Shown here: one piece after another, positions 7,348 to 13,621 of the stretch | Layout: each line of letters opens with the position of its first letter | Numbering within the stretch: position 1 is the stretch's first letter | NCBI GenBank assembly: GCA_964514665.1 | Contig: CAZESH010000082.1 | Location: forward strand, 1 to 14,931 | Length of the DNA: 14,931 bases | Direction: 5' to 3' | Origin: CAZESH01 sp964514665 | Lineage (GTDB): Bacteria > Bacillota > Bacilli > Paenibacillales > KCTC-25726 | Made by a program: the position numbers and the translations under genes | The notes under the pieces: generated by a model | The model's input: the letters and a program-made list of their open reading frames with translations, nothing else | What the model was told of the DNA's origin: nothing | Database searches by the model: none

Positions 7348-8321
7348 AAGTGGGAGTGGTCAGCTTTGCGCATATGCATGCGTGGGGGTATGCCGAAGCG
7401 CTGCAGCAAATGGAGAACGTTCAGCTGGCGGGCATTTATGACGACAATGCAGAGCGCGGAGAGGAAGCGGCGGCAAAGTTGGGAACGGTGTTCTATCACG
7501 AGCTGGAGCAGCTGCTGCAAACGGATATCGCTGCGGTCATCGTTACCTCGGAGAACGTCAAACATTGCGGACATGTTTTGGCTGCAGCTGCGGCGGGAAA
7601 GCATGTTTTGTGCGAAAAACCGTTGTCAACGGATATCGAATCGGGGCAAATCATGATTGACGCCTGCAAACGCAACAACGTAATGTTGGGTACGGCTTTT
7701 CCCGTTCGTTTCAGCACTTCGGTGGAGAGGGCGAAACAGCTTGTCGACCAAGGAGCGATCGGAAAAATATTGGCCATCAAGGGAACGAACAGGGGAACCA
7801 ACCCCGGAGGCTGGTTTGTCGATCCCGCTCTTTCCGGAGGCGGAGCTTTGATGGATCATACCGTACATGTCGTGGATTTGATGCGCTGGTTTTTGAAATC
7901 AGAAGTGAAGGATGTTTATGCAGAAGCCGACCGTTTGATATCAGAATATCCGACTGATGATTGCGGTGTACTCAGCTTGGAGTTCGAGAACGGCGTTTTT
8001 GCCACGCTGGATTTCAGCTGGTCCAGAAACAAAACTTATCCGACATGGGGAGATGTCACCATGGAGCTGCTCGGCACGGAAGGAACGCTGTCCGTTGATG
8101 CGACCGCGCAAAAATTGCATGTTTACAGCAACCGCTCCGGATACAAATGGGCACCTTGGGGAGACAATATGGATTTCGGCTTGATCGCGAATTTCATTGG
8201 CGCGGTCAGAGAGGGAAAACAGCCGCTGGTCACGGGAGAAGACGGACTTCGGGCGATTGAAGTGGTGATGGGCGGGTACGAATCGGCAAGCATACATAAG
8301 AAGGTTGTTCTCCACAGCTAA
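7344..8321 (+). CDS. Gfo/Idh/MocA-family oxidoreductase 2, atypical nucleotide loop
   Basis: Second Gfo/Idh/MocA-family protein, 325 aa. A GTG at 7335 is in frame, but AGAAGGAG at 7326-7333 is only one base from it and ten from ATG 7344, which also forms an ATGA overlap with the preceding stop, so 7344 is chosen. The second half is canonical: C90-E91-K92-P93, then G165-G-G-A-L-M-D171-H-T-V-H175-V-V-D178 with D171 and H175 as predicted catalytic residues. The N-terminus is unusual: instead of GxGxxG the first beta-alpha turn reads V5-V-S-F-A-H-M-H-A13. The protein might still bind NAD(P) through a variant loop, or have lost or altered cofactor use. It does not look like a recent duplicate of the neighbour, because similarity is confined to family motifs. 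It is the last gene of the sugar operon. Confidence 0.9.
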   Translation: MKVGVVSFAHMHAWGYAEALQQMENVQLAGIYDDNAERGEEAAAKLGTVFYHELEQLLQTDIAAVIVTSENVKHCGHVLAAAAAGKHVLCEKPLSTDIESGQIMIDACKRNNVMLGTAFPVRFSTSVERAKQLVDQGAIGKILAIKGTNRGTNPGGWFVDPALSGGGALMDHTVHVVDLMRWFLKSEVKDVYAEADRLISEYPTDDCGVLSLEFENGVFATLDFSWSRNKTYPTWGDVTMELLGTEGTLSVDATAQKLHVYSNRSGYKWAPWGDNMDFGLIANFIGAVREGKQPLVTGEDGLRAIEVVMGGYESASIHKKVVLHS

Positions 8322-8414
8322 TTTTTTTACACGGCAGCCGTGACATATAACGTGTCGGGCGCTCCCTTCAAACGCATAGAATGCATCAGCGCAAACGTGA
8401 AGGGAGGTTATTGC

Positions 8415-8747
8415 ATGGAACTGATTGCACAATATCCAATTACTGAAACCGTAATTACGCCTCATATCGGAAGACCGGTAGCAGCCGTATTGGCGAACGG
8501 CGATGTCTGCTGCGGAATCATCGATCGGGTACATGACGGACACTTGTTTATGAGACCGATTGAAGTGCCGCAAGCGACAGTAGCCAATCTGCAGAAAAAA
8601 ATCAAAGCGCATCCTTCTGTAAAGCATGCGACAAACCGGATGGAGAAGGTTCAAACGAAAGCTTTTGGCTGGGGATGGGGATTCCCGTGGATTTGGCCGC
8701 TGCTGGGGCTTACTGCGCTGTTTGCTCTTCCGTTTTTTTGGTGGTAA
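8415..8747 (+). CDS. small protein of unknown function with aromatic membrane tail
   Basis: 110-aa protein that I do not recognise by name. The frame is open from a GTG at 8340, but AAGGGAGG at 8400-8407 is seven bases before ATG 8415, which is therefore the start. Residues 1-52 look like a compact beta-rich domain (IGRPVAAVLANGDVCCGII, then HDGHLFMRPIEV), reminiscent of small SH3-like folds with a GRPVxxxLxNGxxxxG pattern. A charged linker (59-82, Lys/Arg/His rich) follows. The C-terminus is a single hydrophobic segment dense in aromatic residues, from F84-G-W-G-W-G-F to F-F-W-W110, which probably anchors it in the membrane. The pair C32-C33 is notable. The gene is followed closely by a strong terminator and has no clear promoter of its own; possible homologues in spore-forming relatives would need a search. 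Confidence 0.85.
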   Translation: MELIAQYPITETVITPHIGRPVAAVLANGDVCCGIIDRVHDGHLFMRPIEVPQATVANLQKKIKAHPSVKHATNRMEKVQTKAFGWGWGFPWIWPLLGLTALFALPFFWW

Positions 8748-8785
8748 TCGGTTTGTTTTCATCCTGACATTGATTTTCATTTGGC

Positions 8786-8840
8786 GAAAACGAAACATGG
8801 CGGATTCATGTCCGCTGAAGATGTTTCGTTTTCTTTTTTT
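8786..8840 (+). terminator. strong rho-independent terminator
   Basis: GAAAACGAAACAT (8786-8798) pairs perfectly over 13 bases with ATGTTTCGTTTTC (8821-8833). Inside this, GCGGA (8800-8804) pairs with TCCGC (8811-8815). Seven T residues (8834-8840) follow. It ends the transcript of the small protein gene and probably of the whole upstream operon. It lies 38 bases after the small protein's stop. Confidence 0.95.
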
Positions 8841-8923
8841 GTTGCTTATGCAGCGGGTTTGTTCTTCCCTTTTTGCCAAAAGTGGAGTAAGATACGTTCA
8901 GTTCAATCGGATATAAAGGGTTA

Positions 8924-8975
8924 GTTTCCCAATTTTACGGGAACATTGGGTTAACAGCACCTTGTTTCGGACAAG
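8924..8975 (+). promoter_or_regulatory. leader with two hairpins upstream of the ArsB/NhaD transporter
   Basis: CCCAAT (8928-8933) pairs with ATTGGG (8945-8950), and flanking bases extend it imperfectly (GTT before, TTAAC after). An overlapping alternative, TTCCC (8926-8930) with GGGAA (8939-8943), is mutually exclusive with it. A second small hairpin, CTTGT (8961-8965) with ACAAG (8971-8975) and loop TTCGG, follows. The ribosome binding site AAGGAGGGG lies just beyond at 8988-8996. No T run follows either hairpin, so they are not terminators. They could be an operator or a translation-controlling leader, or chance; no known riboswitch class is recognised. Confidence 0.35.
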
Positions 8976-9006
8976 CGGGTTCATTTCAAGGAGGGGAAAG
9001 CTTGAC

Positions 9007-10287
9007 ATGTCTCAGGAAGCATGGATTGCAGTTGTTTTGTTTTTACTCGCTTATGCCTTGATTATTTCGGAGAAAATTCACCGTACGATCGTATCGATGC
9101 TCGGCGCCGGGATCATTTTGCTTGTGGGAATTCTTGATGAAGGAGCGGCGGTAAAGGTCATTGATTTTAATACATTGGGGCTGTTGATCGGGATGATGGT
9201 GATCGTTTCAATCATTGCGGAAACGGGCTTCTTCCGTTATTTGGCGATCATGGCGGCGAAAAAAGCGCAGGGCGAGCCGGTCAAGATCTTGATTGCGCTC
9301 AGCTTGATTACGGCGATCGCCTCCGCTTTTCTCGACAATGTAACGACTGTGCTGTTGATCGTTCCCGTCACTTTCAGCATCAGTCGAAGATTGAATGTGT
9401 CTCCTTTTCCTTTCTTGATGACGGAAATATTTTCGTCCAATATAGGGGGAACCGCGACATTGATCGGCGATCCGCCGAATTTGATGATCGGGGGGGCGAA
9501 CCGCTCCCTTTCGTTTATCGCCTTTATCAACAATCTGGCTCCGGTTGTTGCCGTTATTCTCGTGTTGACGATTTTCATCCTGATTTTATTTTGGAAAGGC
9601 GGCCTGAAGGCAAATGCGTCTTTGTGCAAATCGATTCTTGAATTGAACGCTTTGGACGAAATCACCGATTCCCGTCTTTTGAAAAAATCGTTGATTGTGC
9701 TTGCGCTGACGATAGGCGGTTTCTTCATGCATCAAATCATCGATACGGAAACCGCGGTGATCGCTTTGACCGGCGCCTTTCTGCTGCTGCTTATTTCCGG
9801 GGAGAAGTATCTGGAAAGGTCGCTTGCCGGGGTGGAGTGGAGCACGATTTTCTTTTTCATCGGCTTGTTCATTCTCGTCGGCGGTCTGGTGAAAACAGGA
9901 GTGATTGCAGATCTGGCTTCAGGGGCTATGGCCATCACCAAGGGAAACCCGTTTTACAGCTCTATCCTGATTTTATGGTTCAGTTCGATCGCTTCGGCGT
10001 TTGTCGACAATATTCCGCTGGTCGCGGCGATGATTCCGTTGATCAAGGAGATGGGCAGACTGGGTCTTCAGGACCTCAATCCGATGTGGTGGAGCTTGTC
10101 GCTCGGGGCTTGTCTCGGCGGCAATGGAACGCTGATCGGCGCCAGTGCGAATGTAGTTGTCAGCGGCTTGGCGGCCAAGGAAGGCTACCGCATATCGTTT
10201 GCCCGATTTTTGCTTTACGGCATCCCCATCATGGTGCTTTCGATGGTTGTATCGACGATTTACGTTTGGCTGCGGTATTTCCTCTGA
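9007..10287 (+). CDS. ArsB/NhaD-family ion transporter (SLC13/IT superfamily)
   Basis: Polytopic membrane transporter of 426 aa in the ArsB/NhaD/CitM ion-transporter superfamily, also related to the eukaryotic P protein. A TTG at 8962 is in frame, but AAGGAGGGG at 8988-8996 directs initiation at ATG 9007. About eleven hydrophobic spans are visible. The two inverted halves carry matching motifs: S106-A-F-L-D110-N111 and S330-A-F-V-D334-N335, then GGTATLIGDPPNLMIG (147-162) and GGNGTLIGASANVV (371-384), which form the ion and substrate site in this fold. A hydrophilic loop lies around 200-225. Family members move Na+/H+, arsenite, citrate or other anions, and the substrate cannot be assigned here; no arsenic-resistance genes accompany it. 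The promoter of the next gene overlaps its stop codon. Confidence 0.93.
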   Translation: MSQEAWIAVVLFLLAYALIISEKIHRTIVSMLGAGIILLVGILDEGAAVKVIDFNTLGLLIGMMVIVSIIAETGFFRYLAIMAAKKAQGEPVKILIALSLITAIASAFLDNVTTVLLIVPVTFSISRRLNVSPFPFLMTEIFSSNIGGTATLIGDPPNLMIGGANRSLSFIAFINNLAPVVAVILVLTIFILILFWKGGLKANASLCKSILELNALDEITDSRLLKKSLIVLALTIGGFFMHQIIDTETAVIALTGAFLLLLISGEKYLERSLAGVEWSTIFFFIGLFILVGGLVKTGVIADLASGAMAITKGNPFYSSILILWFSSIASAFVDNIPLVAAMIPLIKEMGRLGLQDLNPMWWSLSLGACLGGNGTLIGASANVVVSGLAAKEGYRISFARFLLYGIPIMVLSMVVSTIYVWLRYFL

Positions 10288-10314
10288 CGAATCATGTGTA
10301 AATTATGGTATGAT
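10284..10314 (+). promoter_or_regulatory. sigma-A promoter of the LtaS-like gene
   Basis: An extended -10, TGGTATGAT (10306-10314; hexamer TATGAT 10309-10314), is preceded by a weak -35 CTGACG (10284-10289) at a 19-base spacing. The -35 overlaps the transporter stop codon TGA (10285-10287). Transcription would begin near 10321, which rules out the in-frame ATG at 10310 and supports the start at 10361. Confidence 0.55.
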
Positions 10315-10360
10315 AACATTTGTCGCATTAATGATTTGCGTGTTTCGGGGGTTAAAAGAC

Positions 10361-12220
10361 ATGTCAAAATGGTTTTTGCAAGCTTCCCGGTACAGTCCCT
10401 TTGTGATTTTTACCGTCATCATGATGATCAAGCTGTCTTTGGCCAGATATGTGATTTTTCAGGAAACCAATTTTTTGCTGTCCGCCGTGACCGAGCTGCC
10501 CGCTTTGTTTGTATTCTTTTTTGCCATTGAGCTGCTGGCAAGGAAGCGGAAAGTGATGGCTTACATGATCGCCAATGTGATCATCACCTGCGTTTATTTT
10601 GCCGCCATCATGTACAGCAAATACTTCGGCGTGGTGGTTACCTACCGGGCGCTGCAGCAAGCCGGACAGGTCACGGAAGTCGACGCCAGCGTGATGCAGC
10701 TGCTGCATCCTTACTTTTTGTTTATTTATACCGACATTGTGGTTTACTTGCTGTTATACGGTTTTGTCAAAAAAATCAGACGCTGGAGTTTGAGCGTTCC
10801 TCCCATTCCTGTACGTGCAGCAGGGGGGCTGCTTGCGGGTTCCGCGATCCTGGCCTTGATTAACATGGGAATGCATGCAGATATTGTGAACGATATTAAG
10901 CGAGCCGAGAAAATGGGCATCGTCAGCTATGAGCTTGATACGATAATCGGCGATCTTGAACCGCGCACCTTGATCAATCCGGAGCTCGTGACACGTTCGG
11001 CGATCGAGCAAGCCAAGGGTATTCAAATGCCGCAATCTCCCGCTTATTATGGAGCCGCCAAAGGACGCAATGTTATTGTCGTACAGGTAGAGGCGATGCA
11101 GAATTTTTTGCATGGGCTCAAGATTGACGGCAAGGAAGTAACTCCGGTTCTGAACAGCTTGATCAAAGAAAGCTTTTATTTTCCCCGCATCTATCAAATG
11201 GTCGGACAGGGAAATACAGCGGATGCGGAGTTTATGCTGAATACCTCCTATTACATACCGCCAGACGGTGCGGCTTCGCAAACCTACGGATACAAATCGC
11301 TGCCGAGTCTTCCCAAGCTTTTGGCGGAAAACGGTTATACAACCCGGACTTTTCATACCAACGACGCCGTTTTTTGGAACCGCAAGAATCTATATCCGGC
11401 ACTTGGCTTTGACAAGTATTACGATGCCGAATATTTCGGAGACGAGGATCCGGTGATGTTCGGAGCGTCCGATGAGGTGCTGTTTAATAAAACGGTAGAC
11501 GAATTGCAGAAGCTGGATCAAGCGGGAAAACCGTTTTACGTCAATATCATCACGATGTCAAGCCATCATCCCTTCGATCTTCCGCAGCGCAAAATCAAGC
11601 TCGCACTGCCGGGAAAGGATCTCGGCACGTTTGTCGGCGATTATCTGCAAGCGGAGAATTATGCCGATTACGCTCTCGGGATTTTGATCGATCGGCTGAA
11701 GCGAGCCGGGATTTGGGACCACTCCGTGCTTGTTGTTTACGGCGATCACATGGGACTGCCGATTAATTCGCTCAGCGATGATGACAAGGCTCTGCTCAAG
11801 GAACTGCTGGGCAAAGAGTACCAATATGAGGAAATGATGAATATTCCCCTGATCGTCACCATTCCGGGCGTAACCGAGGAAAAGACGGTTTCCCAACTGG
11901 GCGGGCAGGTCGATTTTATGCCGACGATCGCAAATTTGCTCGGCGTTTCCCTGAAGGACCACGTGTATTTTGGCGAGGATTTGTTGAATCAAAGCCATAA
12001 TCTGCTGCCGCAGCGCTACTATTTGCCAAGCGGTTCATTTATTAACGACGATGTGATCAATATTCCCGGCGAGCAATTCCGCGACGGGACAACAATAGCA
12101 GTCGGGGATGGCCGCATCGGAGGCAGCAGGCAGCAGGACGAAGACGATTTCAACCGCGCCTTGAAGCTGCTGGAGATGTCGGACAGCTATGTCGCCAGTC
12201 TGCCGGAGAGAGAGCCGTAA
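10361..12220 (+). CDS. LtaS-like lipoteichoic acid synthase/sulfatase-family membrane enzyme
   Basis: Membrane-anchored phosphoglycerol transferase of the LtaS group (alkaline phosphatase/sulfatase fold), which polymerises glycerol phosphate from phosphatidylglycerol onto a glycolipid outside the cell. It has 619 aa from ATG 10361; GGGGG at 10347-10351 is nine bases upstream. The longer open frame back to 10157 lies inside the transporter gene and is not used. About five membrane spans occupy residues 13-172. The extracellular catalytic domain follows: E244 in VQVEAMQNF, nucleophile T286 in GQGNTADAEFML, W339 and R341 in FHTNDAVFWNR, H402/H403 in SSHHPF, and the metal pair D462-H463 in YGDHMG. 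All residues expected for activity are present. It could be the main synthase, a stress-induced paralogue, or an LTA primase (YvgJ-like, similar length); these cannot be told apart from sequence alone. Confidence 0.93.
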   Translation: MSKWFLQASRYSPFVIFTVIMMIKLSLARYVIFQETNFLLSAVTELPALFVFFFAIELLARKRKVMAYMIANVIITCVYFAAIMYSKYFGVVVTYRALQQAGQVTEVDASVMQLLHPYFLFIYTDIVVYLLLYGFVKKIRRWSLSVPPIPVRAAGGLLAGSAILALINMGMHADIVNDIKRAEKMGIVSYELDTIIGDLEPRTLINPELVTRSAIEQAKGIQMPQSPAYYGAAKGRNVIVVQVEAMQNFLHGLKIDGKEVTPVLNSLIKESFYFPRIYQMVGQGNTADAEFMLNTSYYIPPDGAASQTYGYKSLPSLPKLLAENGYTTRTFHTNDAVFWNRKNLYPALGFDKYYDAEYFGDEDPVMFGASDEVLFNKTVDELQKLDQAGKPFYVNIITMSSHHPFDLPQRKIKLALPGKDLGTFVGDYLQAENYADYALGILIDRLKRAGIWDHSVLVVYGDHMGLPINSLSDDDKALLKELLGKEYQYEEMMNIPLIVTIPGVTEEKTVSQLGGQVDFMPTIANLLGVSLKDHVYFGEDLLNQSHNLLPQRYYLPSGSFINDDVINIPGEQFRDGTTIAVGDGRIGGSRQQDEDDFNRALKLLEMSDSYVASLPEREP

Positions 12221-12250
12221 ATACGAGGTTATGAGACTGGAGGAAACGGT

Positions 12251-13309
12251 ATGGACCGTCAGAAGACGGAAAAAGAACAGCTGAAGCAAAGAAAATCGGA
12301 GCATATCGATATCTGTCTGCGCGAAGATGTCGGGGGAGAGCGGATTTCCACGGGTCTGAAGGCCTTCAGATTCGTGCATAATGCCCTTCCGGAGCTGAAC
12401 TTCTCCGATATCGATATGTCCTCCGTATTTTTAAACAAGCCGACTAAAACCCCGTTTTTGATCAGCTCCATGACGGGCGGAACGATGCGGGCCGGGGCGA
12501 TCAATCGCAGGCTGGCCGAGTTTGCCGAACACCGCGGGTGGTCGATGGGCGTCGGTTCGATGCGTACGGCGTTTGAGCATCAGGATACGGCGGAAACCTT
12601 TGATGTGCGGAAGTATGCTCCCAATATTCTGCTGTTCGCCAATTTGGGCGCGGTTCAATTGAATTACGGTTATACGGAAGAGCACTGCAGACGGGCTGTG
12701 GAGCTGCTTCAGGCGGATGCCCTGATTTTGCATTTGAACAGCATGCAGGAGGTTTTTCAGCTCGAAGGCAATACGGATTTTTCCGGACTGCTCGGTAAAA
12801 TCGAGAAGTTGTGCGCCGCGCTCGAGGTACCGATCGGGGTGAAAGAGGTCGGTTGGGGCATCAGCGGCCGGCTTGCGCGCAAATTGCTCGACGCGGGCGT
12901 AAGCTTTATCGACGTTGCCGGGGCAGGCGGGACTTCCTGGATCAAAGTGGAGCAATTTCGCTCCGGCGACGCCATGCGCATCAAAGCTGCCGATGCATTC
13001 GCCGGCTGGGGCATTCCTACGGCGCAGTGCATCAAGGAAGTGCGGCAGTCAGATGCTTCGGCGCCGCTTATCGCAAGCGGCGGGATCGCTGACGGAGTGG
13101 ATGCGGCCAAATGCATCGCGCTTGGAGCCGACATGGTCGGAATCGGCAGAAGCATGCTGGAGAGTGCGTCGGCTTCAGATGAGAAGCTGGACGATCTCAT
13201 GCGGCGCATCGAATTCGAGTTTCGCGCGGCCATGTTCGGCACAGGATCGGGAACGCTGCGCGAACTGAAAAACTCCCCGTTGGTAAGGCATGACTTGTTC
13301 ATGCCGTGA
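12251..13309 (+). CDS. fni: type 2 isopentenyl-diphosphate delta-isomerase
   Basis: FMN- and NADPH-dependent isomerase that interconverts isopentenyl and dimethylallyl diphosphate for isoprenoid synthesis (undecaprenol, quinone side chains), 352 aa, normal length. The N-terminal R14-K15-x2-H18 substrate motif, FMN-binding S72-S-M-T-G-G77, catalytic H161-L-N163-x2-Q166-E167 (Q166 acid/base, E167 Mg ligand), K198-E-V-G, D221-V-A-G-A-G-G-T-S-W230, and the phosphate-binding A275-S-G-G-I-A-D-G282 with GADMVGIG all fit the family. The start is ATG 12251 with TGGAGG at 12238-12243. It lies 30 bases after the LtaS-like gene with no terminator between, so the two are probably co-transcribed; both feed cell-envelope lipid chemistry. 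No clear terminator follows its stop. Confidence 0.95.
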   Translation: MDRQKTEKEQLKQRKSEHIDICLREDVGGERISTGLKAFRFVHNALPELNFSDIDMSSVFLNKPTKTPFLISSMTGGTMRAGAINRRLAEFAEHRGWSMGVGSMRTAFEHQDTAETFDVRKYAPNILLFANLGAVQLNYGYTEEHCRRAVELLQADALILHLNSMQEVFQLEGNTDFSGLLGKIEKLCAALEVPIGVKEVGWGISGRLARKLLDAGVSFIDVAGAGGTSWIKVEQFRSGDAMRIKAADAFAGWGIPTAQCIKEVRQSDASAPLIASGGIADGVDAAKCIALGADMVGIGRSMLESASASDEKLDDLMRRIEFEFRAAMFGTGSGTLRELKNSPLVRHDLFMP

Positions 13310-13435
13310 AGTCCGGCTTTGCTGTCGAATATTCGCGGGCAGCGGCGGGCAAATCCGCCAAAGAGGAAAATAAGCGGACAGCCGCTGATGAGGGCTCCGT
13401 GTCAACTCATATAAAAATCTTACCCAAGCGAGCTA
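13310..13435 (+). other. intergenic stretch after fni, no supported gene
   Basis: First part of the 312-base gap between fni and the recombinase. It holds small G/C-rich inverted repeats, GGCGG/CCGCC (13344-13348 and 13355-13359) and AGCGG/CCGCT (13373-13377 and 13382-13386), without T runs. The open frame starting with GTG 13306 runs through a promoter and a terminator, has no ribosome binding site and low-complexity content, and is not accepted as a gene. Confidence 0.6.
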
Positions 13436-13464
13436 TCGACATTTTCTTCCAGTACCTATATAAT
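13436..13464 (+). promoter_or_regulatory. near-consensus sigma-A promoter for candidate small RNA
   Basis: -35 TCGACA (13436-13441) and -10 TATAAT (13459-13464) are separated by exactly 17 bases, matching 5/6 and 6/6 of the consensus. The expected transcription start is about 13471. No ribosome binding site and start codon follow; instead a structured segment ends at a terminator. Confidence 0.8.
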
Positions 13465-13470
13465 GGATCC

Positions 13471-13564
13471 ATAGCAACATCGGTCAGCGACCGCTTGGCA
13501 CCGAAAGCATCGGAGACTCGGATGAAATCGCCATTTTTGCGATTTTCGTCAGGTCTCCTTTTTT
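13471..13564 (+). ncRNA. candidate small structured RNA (about 94 nt) or attenuator leader
   Basis: The segment between the strong promoter and the strong terminator carries no convincing coding sequence. Visible helices are CGGTC/GACCG (13481-13485 with 13489-13493), CCGA/TCGG (13501-13504 with 13510-13513), and the terminator stem from 13512. TCGG shares two bases with the terminator stem, and CCGA could also pair with TCGG at 13480-13483 or 13518-13521, so alternative folds exist, as in riboregulators. I do not recognise a named riboswitch class (checked by eye against T-box, SAM-I, TPP, GEMM, THF and fluoride consensus features). It may be a free sRNA, because the recombinase gene has its own promoter after the terminator; or it could be a leader that controls read-through into the gene. 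Confidence 0.5.
13512..13564 (+). terminator. rho-independent terminator between ncRNA candidate and recombinase
   Basis: GGAGAC (13512-13517) pairs with GTCTCC (13553-13558), and GATGAAATCGC (13521-13531) pairs with GCGATTTTCGTC (13539-13550) with one bulged base and a T-G wobble. The apical loop is T rich and six T residues follow (13559-13564). It would end transcripts from 13471 and any read-through from fni. Confidence 0.88.
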
Positions 13565-13565
13565 G

Positions 13566-13594
13566 TTCCCAAAATTAGCATAAATTGCTATAAT
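13566..13594 (+). promoter_or_regulatory. extended -10 sigma-A promoter of the recombinase gene, with overlapping inverted repeat
   Basis: -35-like TTCCCA (13566-13571) and an extended -10 TGCTATAAT (13586-13594) are 17 bases apart. An inverted repeat TAGCA-TAAAT-TGCTA (13576-13590) overlaps the -10 and could be an operator. Transcription would begin near 13601, so the upstream GGAGG (13596-13600) would be left out of the mRNA. Confidence 0.65.
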
Positions 13595-13621
13595 CGGAGG
13601 AAGGATCGGTGATCGCCCCCC

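Noticed and set aside
8330..8342. CACGG/CCGTG hairpin after oxidoreductase 2 as a terminator
   Set aside because: Only five pairs, and the T run lies before the hairpin instead of after it on the + strand; the minus strand has A residues there.
8322..8414. Promoter for the small protein (TTTACA 8326-8331 with TATAAC 8346-8351; sigma-E-like CATAGAAT 8375-8382)
   Set aside because: Spacing is 14 bases for the first pair and about 24 for the second, neither acceptable; no better combination seen.
8626..8916. 96-residue overlapping frame through the small gene's end and terminator
   Set aside because: Lies in another frame of a supported gene and across a perfect terminator stem, without its own ribosome binding site.
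8912..8917. TATAAA as -10 for the transporter
   Set aside because: No recognisable -35 at 16-18 bases upstream; cannot be supported beyond the hexamer.
10157..10360. N-terminal extension of the LtaS-like frame into the transporter gene
   Set aside because: It overlaps the conserved end of the transporter, and the promoter at 10284-10314 places the transcript start downstream of it.
13344..13359. GGCGG/CCGCC hairpin as the fni terminator
   Set aside because: Followed by A-rich sequence with no T run.
13306..13578. 90-residue open frame between fni and the recombinase
   Set aside because: GTG start overlapping the fni stop without a ribosome binding site; the frame crosses a near-consensus promoter and most of a terminator hairpin.
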